64,000 bases of DNA, from the NCBI GenBank assembly GCA_000799755.1, contig JUHI01000010.1, positions 62,001 to 126,000 of the forward strand, read 5' to 3'. The position numbers and the translations under genes were made by a program. This DNA is from Martinezella tropici. Its GTDB lineage: Bacteria > Pseudomonadota > Alphaproteobacteria > Rhizobiales > Rhizobiaceae. Below, piece by piece: positions 1-9,921 of this stretch (positions are counted from its first letter, which is position 1; each line of letters opens with the position of its first letter). The notes under the pieces were generated by a model. The model was not told where the DNA came from, did not search any database, and worked only from the letters and a program-made list of their open reading frames with translations.

Positions 1-70
1 GGTTTATCTGAAGGACATGCCGCGGCTTCTGGAGAAGCTGCTCGCCTTCGACGCCATTGCCAAGGCCTGA
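1..70 (+). CDS. kdsA: 3-deoxy-8-phosphooctulonate synthase, C-terminal end (partial)
   Basis: Only the last 22 codons are present, read from base 2 to the TGA at 68-70; the gene begins outside the window. The tail (LLEKLLAFDAIAKA) resembles the C-terminus of KdsA, which condenses phosphoenolpyruvate and arabinose-5-phosphate to KDO-8-phosphate for lipopolysaccharide in the cytoplasm. In rhizobia kdsA lies just upstream of eno, which supports the assignment. With so little sequence the call rests mainly on gene order. Confidence 0.6.
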   Translation, partial: VYLKDMPRLLEKLLAFDAIAKA

Positions 71-218
71 AAAGTAGCCGGCGTTCAACAGGCTGACATG
101 AACTTGCGTTACGGGCCTGAGGGAGCGCCAGATCGAGGTGCGGATCGCCATTGTAATTTCCGCGCCTTCGATTAAGACGATTTAAATCGATTTATAAACC
201 AGCGAGCAGGAAGCTATC

Positions 219-1493
219 ATGACCGCAATCACCGACATTATCGCCCGCGAGATTCTCGACAGCCGTGGCAATCCGACTGTCGAAGTCGATGTCTACCTCG
301 AAGATGGCAGCATGGGCCGCGCGGCGGTTCCGTCGGGCGCGTCGACCGGCGCGCATGAAGCCGTCGAGCTTCGCGATGGTGGCAAGCGCTACCATGGCAA
401 GGGTGTCGAGAAGGCTGTCGAAGCCGTCAATTCGGAAATCTTCGATGCCATCGGCGGCATGGATGCAGAAAACCAGATCCAGCTCGACAACATCATGATC
501 GAGCTCGACGGCACGCCGAACAAGTCGCGTCTCGGCGCCAATGCCATCCTCGGCGTTTCGCTCGCCGTTGCCAAGGCCGCCGCGCAGAGCGCCAACCTGC
601 CGCTCTACCGCTACGTCGGCGGCGCTCATGCCCGTCTTCTGCCGGTTCCGATGATGAACATCATCAACGGCGGCGCTCACGCCGACAACCCGATCGACTT
701 CCAGGAATTCATGATCCTGCCGGTTGGCGCAGAATCCATCCGTGAAGCCGTCCGCATGGGCTCGGAAATCTTCCACGTTCTGAAGAAGGAACTGGCATCG
801 CAGGGCCACAACACCAACGTCGGTGACGAAGGTGGCTTTGCACCGGGCCTGTCCAGCGCTCCCGCAGCTCTCGACTTCATCATGAAGTCGATCGAAAAGG
901 CTGGCTACAAGCCGGGTGACGAAATCGCTCTCGGCCTCGATTGCGCTTCGACCGAATTCTTCAAGGACGGCAAGTACGTTCTCGAAGGCGAGGGACGCAC
1001 GCTGGAATCCGGCGCGATGGCCGAATATCTCGCTGAACTCGCCGCCAAGTACCCGATCGTTTCGATCGAAGACGGTATGGCCGAAGACGACTGGGAAGGC
1101 TGGAAGACGCTGACCGATCTGATCGGCAAGAAGACCCAGCTCGTCGGCGACGACCTGTTCGTTACCAACTCCGCCCGCCTGCGCGACGGTATCCGCATGG
1201 GCGTTGCCAACTCGATCCTCGTCAAGGTCAACCAGATCGGTTCGCTGACCGAAACCCTCGACGCCGTCGAAACCGCGCACAAGGCCAACTACACGGCCGT
1301 CATGTCGCATCGCTCGGGTGAAACGGAAGATTCCACGATCGCCGATCTCGCCGTTGCCACGAACTGCGGCCAGATCAAGACCGGCTCGCTGTCGCGCTCG
1401 GATCGTCTTGCCAAGTACAACCAGCTCATCCGCATCGAGGAAGCGCTCGGCCCGCAGGCAAAGTACGCCGGCCGCTCCATCCTGCGCGGCTGA
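219..1493 (+). CDS. eno: enolase (phosphopyruvate hydratase)
   Basis: Enolase converts 2-phosphoglycerate to phosphoenolpyruvate in glycolysis and gluconeogenesis in the cytoplasm. The 424-residue product is close to the usual bacterial length of about 430. Visible landmarks are the N-terminal AREILDSRGNPTVEVDV block, the flexible GASTGAHEAVELRDG loop, MMNIINGGAHADN, GDEGGFAP near residue 203, the catalytic Lys in ILVKVNQIG near residue 336, and the SHRSGETED signature near residue 363. The ATG follows an AGCAGGAAG ribosome site. It sits 148 bases after kdsA and is closed by a strong intrinsic terminator, so it is probably its own unit. A 12-base palindrome (TAAATCGATTTA, 183-194) lies in its leader. 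Confidence 0.98.
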   Translation: MTAITDIIAREILDSRGNPTVEVDVYLEDGSMGRAAVPSGASTGAHEAVELRDGGKRYHGKGVEKAVEAVNSEIFDAIGGMDAENQIQLDNIMIELDGTPNKSRLGANAILGVSLAVAKAAAQSANLPLYRYVGGAHARLLPVPMMNIINGGAHADNPIDFQEFMILPVGAESIREAVRMGSEIFHVLKKELASQGHNTNVGDEGGFAPGLSSAPAALDFIMKSIEKAGYKPGDEIALGLDCASTEFFKDGKYVLEGEGRTLESGAMAEYLAELAAKYPIVSIEDGMAEDDWEGWKTLTDLIGKKTQLVGDDLFVTNSARLRDGIRMGVANSILVKVNQIGSLTETLDAVETAHKANYTAVMSHRSGETEDSTIADLAVATNCGQIKTGSLSRSDRLAKYNQLIRIEEALGPQAKYAGRSILRG

Positions 1494-1546
1494 TAGCATC
1501 CCGCCGGATCTCTTCTGATCCGCAACGATGATCTTCGTTGAAATCG

Positions 1547-1573
1547 AACCGCGCCTTCGGGCGCGGTTTTTTG
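1547..1573 (+). terminator. intrinsic terminator of eno
   Basis: CCGCGCC at 1549-1555 pairs with GGCGCGG at 1560-1566 around a stable TTCG tetraloop. Flanking AA/TT extend the stem and a T-run follows. It sits 54 bases after the eno stop. Confidence 0.9.
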
Positions 1574-1713
1574 TTGCGCCACTCAGTTAGAGTCAACGGA
1601 CGGTTAATCTCTGCCGGTTAATTTAGCTCTAGGTGTTTGATTTGATGTGATCTTGTTCGAGGCGACATTGGCTTTGGGGGAGGTTGCGTAAAGCCAGGGC
1701 GTGACGAGCGAGT

Positions 1714-2025
1714 ATGTGGACAAAATATCATAAGAAGAGAAGGTTCGGCCGTCTCATCCTTCCCGCCATCACCATCGCTTTTGTGAGCTACTTCGGTTAT
1801 CATTGCATTCATGGCGATTACGGCCTGAAGGCGACCGAGGTTTTCGAGCAGCGTCGCATCGACCGCGCCAAGGAACTGGCTGATCTCGTGGCCAAGCGCG
1901 AACACCTTGAAAAGGAGGTCGCGCTGCTCAGCGACGGCTCTTTGGACAAGGATATGCTCGACCAGTACGCGCGCTATCAGCTGACTTATTCCAAGGCGAA
2001 CGAAATCGTCATCTTCAATAAATAG
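1714..2025 (+). CDS. FtsB/DivIC-family septum formation initiator
   Basis: This 103-residue protein has the FtsB/DivIC layout: a short basic cytoplasmic tail (residues 1-12), one membrane segment (about 13-30, RLILPAITIAFVSYFGY), then a periplasmic coiled coil (about 45-75, heptad-like EQRRIDRAKELADLVAKREH) and a short C-terminal region. FtsB-type proteins join the divisome with FtsL and FtsQ at the septum. A gene of this family lies between eno and pdhA in many alphaproteobacteria, which supports the call more than sequence identity, since the family is poorly conserved. It stands apart from pdhA by about 150 bases with a weak hairpin between, so it may be transcribed alone. Confidence 0.8.
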   Translation: MWTKYHKKRRFGRLILPAITIAFVSYFGYHCIHGDYGLKATEVFEQRRIDRAKELADLVAKREHLEKEVALLSDGSLDKDMLDQYARYQLTYSKANEIVIFNK

Positions 2026-2030
2026 CCACA

Positions 2031-2060
2031 ATTAACCGGATTTCGGTTAATCGTATTTTT
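2031..2060 (+). terminator. possible intrinsic terminator after the ftsB-like gene
   Basis: ATTAACCG (2031-2038) pairs with CGGTTAAT (2044-2051) around GATTT, followed by CGTATTTTT. The 8-bp stem is AT-rich and therefore weak, but its position just after the stop codon and its T-run fit a terminator separating this gene from the pdh operon. Confidence 0.5.
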
Positions 2061-2182
2061 GTAAGCGATATCAATGGCTTGCAAAGAATACGAGCCATGC
2101 AATTATAGCATTGCTGTGGCGAACAATCTTGCCTATGTTACGCCTCATTATAAAACGAGGCTACTCACACAGGGAGGGTTGA

Positions 2183-3226
2183 ATGGCGCCGCGAAAAAAC
2201 GCGACCGTTTCCAGCCGTAAGACAGCATCAAGGCCAGCCAAGGAAACCAATGGCGGTCCGATCGCAGATTTCGATCGTGATGCGGAGCTCAAGGCTTATC
2301 GTGAGATGCTCCTGATCCGCCGCTTCGAGGAAAAGGCCGGCCAGCTTTACGGCATGGGCTTCATCGGCGGCTTCTGTCACCTTTACATCGGCCAGGAAGC
2401 CGTCGTCGTCGGCATGCAGCTGGCGCTGAAGGATGGCGACCAGGTCATTACCGGTTATCGCGACCACGGTCACATGCTGGCAACCGGCATGAACGCGCGC
2501 GGCGTCATGGCCGAGTTGACCGGACGCCAGGGCGGCTATTCCCGAGGGAAGGGCGGCTCCATGCACATGTTCTCCAAGGAAAAGAATTTCTACGGTGGTC
2601 ACGGCATCGTCGGCGCGCAGGTCTCGCTCGGCACCGGTCTCGGCTTTGCCAACTGGTATCGCGGCAATGACAATGTCAGCGTCGCCTATTTCGGTGACGG
2701 CGCTGCCAACCAGGGTCAGGTCTACGAAAGCTTCAACATGGCGCAACTCTGGAAGCTGCCTGTGATCTTCGTGATCGAGAACAACCGCTACGCCATGGGC
2801 ACCTCGACGGCTCGCGCCACCGCACAGGCCGATTTCTCCAAGCGCGGCGCTTCTTTCGGCATTCCCGGCATCCAGGTCGACGGCATGGACGTTCGCGCTG
2901 TCAAGGCTGCGGCTGACGAAGCCGTTGCGCATTGCCGCTCCGGCAAGGGCCCGATCATCCTGGAAATGCTGACCTACCGCTACCGTGGTCACTCCATGTC
3001 CGACCCGGCCAAGTACCGTTCCAAGGACGAAGTGCAGAAGATGCGCTCCGAGCATGACCCGATCGAGCAGGTTCGTGTTCGCCTTCTCGAAAAGGGCTGG
3101 GCGACCGAGGATGATCTGAAGGATATCGACAAGGATGTCCGCGACATCGTCGCCGACAGCGCCGATTTCGCCCAGAACGATCCGGAGCCGGATGCATCCG
3201 AGCTCTACACCGACATTCTGCTCTAA
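2183..3226 (+). CDS. pdhA: pyruvate dehydrogenase E1 component, alpha subunit
   Basis: E1-alpha with E1-beta forms the heterotetramer that decarboxylates pyruvate with thiamine diphosphate and reductively acetylates the E2 lipoyl group. The 347-residue product carries the TPP/Mg motif GDGAANQGQVYESFN running to ENN (about residues 171-200), and the YRGHSMSDPAKYR loop near residue 272 that corresponds to the phosphorylation loop of mitochondrial E1-alpha. The first 30 residues are a basic, low-complexity extension. The ATG follows CAGGGAGGG. It is the first gene of pdhA-pdhB-pdhC, with 16 bases to pdhB, and the two-subunit E1 is the alphaproteobacterial arrangement. Confidence 0.97.
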   Translation: MAPRKNATVSSRKTASRPAKETNGGPIADFDRDAELKAYREMLLIRRFEEKAGQLYGMGFIGGFCHLYIGQEAVVVGMQLALKDGDQVITGYRDHGHMLATGMNARGVMAELTGRQGGYSRGKGGSMHMFSKEKNFYGGHGIVGAQVSLGTGLGFANWYRGNDNVSVAYFGDGAANQGQVYESFNMAQLWKLPVIFVIENNRYAMGTSTARATAQADFSKRGASFGIPGIQVDGMDVRAVKAAADEAVAHCRSGKGPIILEMLTYRYRGHSMSDPAKYRSKDEVQKMRSEHDPIEQVRVRLLEKGWATEDDLKDIDKDVRDIVADSADFAQNDPEPDASELYTDILL

Positions 3227-3242
3227 ATCGGGGAGGGACACT

Positions 3243-4625
<1,383 letters not shown>

Positions 4626-4640
4626 GGGGAGGGCTCATCG

Positions 4641-6005
4641 ATGCCTATCAACATCACTATGCCTGCCCTCTCGCCGACCATGGAAGAGGGTAACCTCGCC
4701 AAGTGGCTGGTCAAGGAAGGCGACAAGATCAAGTCCGGCGATGTCATCGCCGAGATCGAGACTGACAAGGCAACGATGGAAGTCGAGGCTGTCGATGAGG
4801 GCACGGTCGCCAAGATCGTCGTTCCCGCCGGCACCGAAGGCGTGAAGGTCAATGCCCTGATCGCCGTGCTCGCCGCCGATGGCGAGGATGTTGCGGCGGC
4901 GGCTTCCGGCGCTGGCGCCGGTGCTGCTCCGGCTGCCAAGGAAGCTCCGAAGGCAGAAGCGGCCCCTGCGGCCGCTCCCGCTGCAGCGCCTGCTCCGGCA
5001 AGCGTTTCGGCTCCTGCTGCACCTGCTCCGGTGGCATCCGCTCCTGCTGCAAACGACGGTCATCGTACCTTCGCATCTCCGCTCGCTCGCCGTCTTGCCA
5101 AGGAAGCCGGCATCGACGTATCGGCGGTTTCCGGCACCGGCCCGCATGGTCGCGTCATCAAGAAGGACGTGGAAGCTGCTGTTTCTGGCGGCATCGCCAA
5201 GGCTGCTCCGACAGCCGCACCGGCCGCACAGCCGGCTGCTGCTGCTCCGGCCGCACCGAAAGGCATGTCCGACGACGCCGTCCTCAAGCTGTTCGAGCAG
5301 GGTTCCTACGAACTCGTGCCGCATGACGGCATGCGCAAGACCATCGCCAAGCGCCTGCAGGAATCCAAGCAGACGATCCCGCACTTCTACGTCTCGGTCG
5401 ATTGCGAACTCGACGCGCTGCTGGCTCTCCGCACGCAGCTCAACGATTCCGCTCCGAAGTCGAAGGATGGCGTTCCGGCCTACAAGCTCTCGGTCAACGA
5501 CATGGTCATCAAGGCCCTGGCGCTGGCGCTGCGCGATGTTCCGGATGCCAACGTCTCCTGGACCGACAGCAACATGGTCAAGCACAAGCATGCCGATGTC
5601 GGCGTTGCCGTCTCCATTCCGGGCGGCCTGATCACGCCGATCATCCGCAGCGCCGAGCAGAAGACGCTCTCGACCATCTCCAACGAGATGAAGGACTACG
5701 GCAAGCGCGCCAAGGAGCGCAAGCTGAAGCCCGAGGAGTATCAGGGCGGTACGACCGCTGTGTCGAACATGGGCATGATGGGCGTCAAGAACTTCGCCGC
5801 CGTCGTCAACCCGCCGCACGCGACCATTCTGGCCGTCGGCGCTGGCGAACAGCGCGTCATCGTCAAGAAGGGCGAAATGGTGATTGCCAACGTGATGACC
5901 GTCACGCTGTCGACCGACCATCGCGCCGTCGACGGTGCGCTCGGCGCCGAGCTTCTGGCAGCCTTCAAGGGCTACATCGAAAATCCGATGGGGATGCTCG
6001 TCTGA
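4641..6005 (+). CDS. pdhC: dihydrolipoamide acetyltransferase (E2) of pyruvate dehydrogenase
   Basis: E2 is the core of the complex and transfers the acetyl group from lipoamide to CoA. The 454 residues show a lipoyl domain at 1-80 (Lys43 in ETDKATMEV), an Ala/Pro-rich swinging linker at about 90-140, the peripheral subunit-binding domain at about 144-180 (FASPLARRLAKEAGIDV), a second linker, and the catalytic domain from about 225 with the active-site DHRAVDG near residue 428. The start follows GGGGAGGG, 15 bases after pdhB. A single lipoyl domain on E2 plus one on E1-beta gives two lipoyl carriers in the complex. Confidence 0.97.
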   Translation: MPINITMPALSPTMEEGNLAKWLVKEGDKIKSGDVIAEIETDKATMEVEAVDEGTVAKIVVPAGTEGVKVNALIAVLAADGEDVAAAASGAGAGAAPAAKEAPKAEAAPAAAPAAAPAPASVSAPAAPAPVASAPAANDGHRTFASPLARRLAKEAGIDVSAVSGTGPHGRVIKKDVEAAVSGGIAKAAPTAAPAAQPAAAAPAAPKGMSDDAVLKLFEQGSYELVPHDGMRKTIAKRLQESKQTIPHFYVSVDCELDALLALRTQLNDSAPKSKDGVPAYKLSVNDMVIKALALALRDVPDANVSWTDSNMVKHKHADVGVAVSIPGGLITPIIRSAEQKTLSTISNEMKDYGKRAKERKLKPEEYQGGTTAVSNMGMMGVKNFAAVVNPPHATILAVGAGEQRVIVKKGEMVIANVMTVTLSTDHRAVDGALGAELLAAFKGYIENPMGMLV

Positions 6006-6030
6006 GCCTTGTTCTGACACGGAGGCATGA

Positions 6031-6672
6031 ATGACCAAGACTGTTCTGTGTTACGGCGACTCGCTGACATGGGGCTACAGTGCCGAAACGGTCGGCCGTC
6101 ATGCCTATGAAGATCGGTGGCCGAGCGTGCTGCAAAAGGCGCTCGGCGATCGGGTACGCGTCATCCCGGAAGGGCTGAACGGCCGGACGACTGCTTTCGA
6201 CGATCATCTTGCCGATTGCGATCGCAACGGCGCGAGGATCTTGCCGACGATCCTGCAGAGCCACAATCCGCTCGATCTCGTCATCATCATGCTCGGCACC
6301 AACGACATGAAGCCGGTTGTCGCCGGTTCGGCCTTTGCCGCCCTGCAGGGCATCAGCCGCTTGGTCCAGCTGGTGCGCAATCATGCCTGGGGGTTCGACT
6401 ACGAGGTGCCCGATATCCTGATCGTCGCCCCGCCGGCAATCACCGAAACGGCCAATGCCGCCTTTGCGGCCAGCTTTCTCGGTGCTGTCAAGGAATCGGG
6501 CAAGCTGCCGACGCTTTATGGCGATCTGGCAGATGAACTCGGATGCGGCTTCTTCGATGCCAATACGGTCGCCGTCACCACGCCGCTCGATGGCGTGCAT
6601 CTCGATGCGGAAAACACCCGGGCGCTCGGTCGCGGCCTCGAGCCGATCGTGCGGATGATGCTCGGTCTCTGA
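6031..6672 (+). CDS. SGNH/GDSL-family hydrolase (arylesterase-like)
   Basis: The 213-residue protein has the SGNH signatures in order: block I CYGDSLTWG with the nucleophilic Ser (residue 11), the block II Gly in EGLNGRTT, block III GTNDMK near residue 90, and block V DGVHLD with the catalytic Asp/His near residue 189. Such enzymes cleave esters of small acyl groups; the natural substrate cannot be read from the sequence. No signal peptide is visible, so it is probably cytoplasmic. It lies between pdhC and lpdA in the same direction with short gaps, so it is probably co-transcribed with the dehydrogenase genes. The reason for that placement is unknown. Confidence 0.85.
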   Translation: MTKTVLCYGDSLTWGYSAETVGRHAYEDRWPSVLQKALGDRVRVIPEGLNGRTTAFDDHLADCDRNGARILPTILQSHNPLDLVIIMLGTNDMKPVVAGSAFAALQGISRLVQLVRNHAWGFDYEVPDILIVAPPAITETANAAFAASFLGAVKESGKLPTLYGDLADELGCGFFDANTVAVTTPLDGVHLDAENTRALGRGLEPIVRMMLGL

Positions 6673-6724
6673 TAAATTCAAGGCGCCGGCTCTGACCCGC
6701 CGCCAGCAATAAGGCAGGAAACAC

Positions 6725-8170
6725 ATGGCTGAGAATTACGACGTCATTATCATCGGCTCCGGTCCCGGCGGTTATGTCGCCGCCGTGCGCGCCGGCCAGC
6801 TTGGTCTGAAGACCGCAATCGTCGAGCGCGAGCACCTGGGCGGCATATGCCTCAACTGGGGCTGCATTCCCACCAAGGCGCTGCTCCGTTCGGCTGAAAT
6901 TCTCGATCATTCCAACCATCTGAGGGATTACGGCCTCGTTCTCGAAGGCAAGGTGAGCGCGGATGTGAAGGCGGTCGTCGCCCGTTCGCGCGGCGTTTCC
7001 GCCCGCTTGAACACCGGCGTCGGCTTTCTGATGAAGAAGAACAAGGTCGACGTGATCTGGGGCGAAGCCAAGATCACCAAGCCCGGCGAGATCGTCGTCG
7101 GCAAGTCGACCAAGCCCGTCGTCGAGCCGCAGCATCCGCTGCCGAAGAACGTCAAGGGCGAGGGCACCTATACCGCCAAGCACATCATCGTTGCGACCGG
7201 CGCCCGTCCGCGCGCGCTGCCCGGCATCGAGCCGGATGGCAAGCTGATCTGGACCTATTTCGAGGCGCTGAAGCCGGACTTCCTGCCGAAGTCGCTGCTC
7301 GTCATGGGCTCGGGCGCCATCGGCATCGAATTCGCGAGCTTCTATCGCTCGATGGGTGTCGACGTTACCGTCGTCGAAGTCATGCCGACCATCATGCCGG
7401 TCGAGGATGCCGAAATCTCCGGTATCGCCCGCAAGCAACTCGAAAAGCGCGGCCTGAAGATCTTCACCAAGGCGAAGGTCACGAAGGTCGACAAGGCTGC
7501 CAACTCGATCACCGCCCATGTCGAAACCGAGGACGGCAAGGTTCAGCAGATCGTTGCCGACCGCATGATCTCGGCCGTTGGCGTGCAGGGTAACATCGAA
7601 AACCTCGGTCTCGAGGCGCTTGGCGTGAAGACCGACCGCGGCTGCGTCGTCATCGACGGCTACGGCAAGACCAATGTTCCCGGCATCTATGCGATCGGCG
7701 ACGTCGCCGGCCCTCCGATGCTGGCGCATAAGGCCGAACATGAAGGCGTTGTCTGCATCGAGAAGATCGCCGGACTGCCGAATGTTCACCCGACCGACAA
7801 GGGCAAGGTCCCGGGCTGCACCTATTGCCATCCGCAGGTCGCCTCCGTCGGCCTGACGGAAGCCAAGGCCAAGGAACTCGGCCGCGATATCCGCGTCGGC
7901 CGCTTCTCCTTCGCCTTCAACGGCAAGGCGATCGCGCTTGGCGAAGATCAGGGTCTCTGCAAGGTCATCTTCGACAAGAAGACCGGCGAACTCCTCGGCG
8001 CGCACATGGTCGGCGCCGAAGTCACGGAACTCATCCAGGGCTTCGTTGTCGCCATGAACCTGGAGACGACGGAAGAAGAACTGATGCACACGATCTTCCC
8101 GCATCCGACCGTTTCGGAAACGATGAAGGAAGCGGTGCTCGATGCCTATGGCCGGGTGCTGAACGCTTGA
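6725..8170 (+). CDS. lpdA: dihydrolipoyl dehydrogenase (E3)
   Basis: E3 reoxidises dihydrolipoamide with FAD and NAD+ in the pyruvate dehydrogenase complex. The 481-residue product shows the N-terminal FAD fold (IIGSGPGGYVAA), the redox-active disulfide GGICLNWGC (Cys42/Cys47), the NAD fold (MGSGAIGIEF), the second FAD motif (YAIGDVAGPPMLAHKA) and the C-terminal HPTVSE with the active-site His/Glu. A segment around residues 130-150 (KSTKPVVEPQHPLPKN) is an insertion that I recall from the alphaproteobacterial PDH-linked E3 group. It is the last enzyme gene of the pdh cluster. Confidence 0.97.
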   Translation: MAENYDVIIIGSGPGGYVAAVRAGQLGLKTAIVEREHLGGICLNWGCIPTKALLRSAEILDHSNHLRDYGLVLEGKVSADVKAVVARSRGVSARLNTGVGFLMKKNKVDVIWGEAKITKPGEIVVGKSTKPVVEPQHPLPKNVKGEGTYTAKHIIVATGARPRALPGIEPDGKLIWTYFEALKPDFLPKSLLVMGSGAIGIEFASFYRSMGVDVTVVEVMPTIMPVEDAEISGIARKQLEKRGLKIFTKAKVTKVDKAANSITAHVETEDGKVQQIVADRMISAVGVQGNIENLGLEALGVKTDRGCVVIDGYGKTNVPGIYAIGDVAGPPMLAHKAEHEGVVCIEKIAGLPNVHPTDKGKVPGCTYCHPQVASVGLTEAKAKELGRDIRVGRFSFAFNGKAIALGEDQGLCKVIFDKKTGELLGAHMVGAEVTELIQGFVVAMNLETTEEELMHTIFPHPTVSETMKEAVLDAYGRVLNA

Positions 8171-8225
8171 TAATTTCCTGCCATGCCCTTTATCCAGGGG
8201 GTGGAAAACAGGAAAGGAAATCAAC

Positions 8226-8483
8226 ATGTCTATCGCAGCGGAAGGTTGGATCGTCTTTCTTCTTGTCGGCCTGGTGGCGGGTTTTCTCGCCAGCCTGATC
8301 GTCGGCGGTGGCGGCGGCTTGATCGGTTGCCTGGTGAGCGGCGTGATCGGCGCCTTCGTGGGTGGCTTCCTGTTCCATTATTTCGGGATTTCGCTCGGTA
8401 TTCAGAATGCGTTGGTGGTGGAGGTTATCCATGCCACCGTCGGCGCGATCGTCGTGGTGCTGCTGGCGAGATTGATCGCCTAG
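8226..8483 (+). CDS. GlsB/YeaQ/YmgE-family small membrane protein (copy 1)
   Basis: The 85-residue, Gly-rich protein consists of about three hydrophobic helices (VFLLVGLVAGFLASLIV, LIGCLVSGVIGAFVGGF, VIHATVGAIVVVLLARL), the layout of transglycosylase-associated, GlsB/YeaQ/YmgE stress-response membrane proteins. The molecular role of the family is not established. An AGGAAAGGAAA ribosome site precedes the ATG. Its TAG stop is formed inside the first bases of a RIME-like repeat. A paralogue follows at 8599 and a third lies at 31885 on the other strand. Confidence 0.75.
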   Translation: MSIAAEGWIVFLLVGLVAGFLASLIVGGGGGLIGCLVSGVIGAFVGGFLFHYFGISLGIQNALVVEVIHATVGAIVVVLLARLIA

Positions 8484-8583
8484 AGCAACTCCAGGAAAAG
8501 TGCGTAGCGGTTTTCCGTCCGGAATTGCGCAAAGACAAAAGGATAGAGCATTTCCGTCACTTCAGTTGAAATGGAAATGCTCT
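8482..8583. repeat. RIME-like Rhizobium intergenic repeat
   Basis: The stretch contains two imperfect hairpins, typical of the palindromic intergenic elements of Rhizobium genomes. In the first half GGAAAA (8494-8499) pairs with TTTTCC (8511-8516) inside AGAGCAACTCC...GGAATTGC. In the second half AGAGCATTTCC (8545-8555) pairs perfectly with GGAAATGCTCT (8573-8583). I recognise the wording from Rhizobium intergenic sequences; a genome search would confirm copy number. It fills the gap between two paralogous small membrane-protein genes. Confidence 0.75.
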
Positions 8584-8598
8584 GAGATCGGGGATGCG

Positions 8599-8847
8599 AT
8601 GGAAAGTGTCGGTTGGCTGGGTCTGATCATCATCGGCGGTCTTGCGGGCTGGCTCGCGGGCAAGCTGATGGATGCGCGCTACGGCATCATCCTGAATATC
8701 ATCCTCGGCATCGCCGGCTCGGTGGTCGCTGCAGGGCTGATGACAGCCCTACATGTCGGCATACCCGGCGGCCGGCTCGGCTTTTTCATCACTGGTTTCA
8801 TCGGTGCATGCATTCTGATATTCCTCGCCAAATTCGCTCGGCGATGA
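8599..8847 (+). CDS. GlsB/YeaQ/YmgE-family small membrane protein (copy 2)
   Basis: The 82-residue product has the family signatures GLIIIGGLAGWLAGKLM and ILNIILGIAGSVVAAGL, and ends in FFITGFIGACILIFLAKFARR. It is much closer to the copy at 31885 than to its neighbour at 8226. The reading frame extends upstream to 8500, but that extension lies inside the RIME-like repeat, so ATG 8599 (after GATCGGGG) is taken as the start. The function of the family is unknown; it is linked to stress responses in enterobacteria. It lies directly before lipA. Confidence 0.8.
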   Translation: MESVGWLGLIIIGGLAGWLAGKLMDARYGIILNIILGIAGSVVAAGLMTALHVGIPGGRLGFFITGFIGACILIFLAKFARR

Positions 8848-8883
8848 AGGGCCGCATTTCAAGCGGCGGAAAGTAGACGTCTT

Positions 8884-9855
8884 ATGGTCACCATTCTCGA
8901 CACGATCAACCCCGAAGCCAAGCGCGTCCGGCATCCGGAGAAGGCGCACCGCCCGGATACGGAAGTCCTGCGCAAGCCGGACTGGATTCGTGTGAAGGCG
9001 CCGACATCGAAGGGCTATGCCGAAACCCGTTCGATCGTGAAGGAGCACAAGCTTGTCACGGTCTGCGAAGAGGCTGGCTGCCCGAATATCGGCGAATGCT
9101 GGGATAAGAAGCACGCCACTTTCATGATCATGGGCGAGATCTGCACGCGCGCCTGTTCCTTCTGCAACGTCGCGACAGGCAAGCCGAACGCTCTCGATAT
9201 GGCCGAACCGGAAAATGTCGCCAAGGCCGTCAAGGAAATGGGCCTTAGCCATGTCGTCATCACCTCGGTCGACCGTGACGACTTGGCAGACGGCGGCGCC
9301 GAGCATTTCGAGAAGGTGATTTGGGCAATCCGCGCGGCCTCGCCAAACACCACCATTGAGATCCTGACGCCGGACTTCCTGAAGAAGCCGGGCGCGCTGG
9401 AGCGCGTTGTCGCCGCCAAGCCCGACGTTTTCAATCACAATCTGGAAACCGTGCCCGGCAACTATCTGACGGTTCGGCCCGGTGCCCGTTACTTCCACTC
9501 CGTTCGCCTGCTGCAGCGGGTCAAGGAACTGGACCCGACCATGTTTACCAAGTCGGGCATCATGGTGGGCCTCGGCGAAGAGCGCAACGAAGTGCTGCAG
9601 CTGATGGACGACCTGCGGACCGCCGATGTCGACTTCCTGACCATCGGCCAGTACCTGCAGCCGACGCGCAAGCATCATCAGGTGATGAGCTTCGTGACGC
9701 CGGAGGAATTCAAGTCCTACGAGACTGTGGCTTATACCAAGGGTTTCCTGATGGTCGCTTCCAGCCCGCTGACGCGCTCCTCGCATCATGCCGGTGACGA
9801 TTTCGAGCGTCTGCGTGCGGCTCGCGAAAAGAAGCTGCTGCTGGCTGCCGAATAA
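8884..9855 (+). CDS. lipA: lipoyl synthase
   Basis: LipA is the radical-SAM enzyme that inserts two sulfur atoms into octanoyl groups on lipoyl domains, here presumably those of PdhB and PdhC encoded just upstream. The 323-residue product has both iron-sulfur signatures: CX4CX5C at Cys61/66/72 for the sacrificial auxiliary cluster, and CX3CX2C at Cys87/91/94 for the radical-SAM cluster. The C-terminal RSSHHAGD contains the Ser that ligates the auxiliary cluster. It is followed by an intrinsic terminator, so it closes the pdh-lip region. Confidence 0.97.
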   Translation: MVTILDTINPEAKRVRHPEKAHRPDTEVLRKPDWIRVKAPTSKGYAETRSIVKEHKLVTVCEEAGCPNIGECWDKKHATFMIMGEICTRACSFCNVATGKPNALDMAEPENVAKAVKEMGLSHVVITSVDRDDLADGGAEHFEKVIWAIRAASPNTTIEILTPDFLKKPGALERVVAAKPDVFNHNLETVPGNYLTVRPGARYFHSVRLLQRVKELDPTMFTKSGIMVGLGEERNEVLQLMDDLRTADVDFLTIGQYLQPTRKHHQVMSFVTPEEFKSYETVAYTKGFLMVASSPLTRSSHHAGDDFERLRAAREKKLLLAAE

Positions 9856-9888
9856 GCGCACCGAGATTACATCCTGTCATCCGAACGA

Positions 9889-9914
9889 GCCGCGGCGATT
9901 GTGCCGCGGTTTTT
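9889..9914 (+). terminator. intrinsic terminator of lipA
   Basis: CCGCGGC (9890-9896) pairs with GCCGCGG (9903-9909) around GATTGT, followed by five T's. It marks a transcription boundary between lipA and the kinase genes downstream. Confidence 0.85.
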
Positions 9915-9921
9915 GTTCGCG

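Noticed and set aside
183..194. 12-base palindrome TAAATCGATTTA before eno
   Set aside because: AT-rich palindromes of this size are common in promoters; no repeat of it and no regulator consensus recognised.
192..1499. 435-residue minus-strand frame opposite eno, and similar long antisense frames opposite pdhAB, pdhC, lpdA, lipA, glmU and mfd
   Set aside because: They mirror strongly coding plus-strand genes in GC-rich DNA, lack ribosome sites and show no domain pattern.
9872..9878. Single CTGTCAT half-site just before the lipA terminator
   Set aside because: The following unit (ACGAGCC at the right spacing) does not match, so it is not a Pho box.
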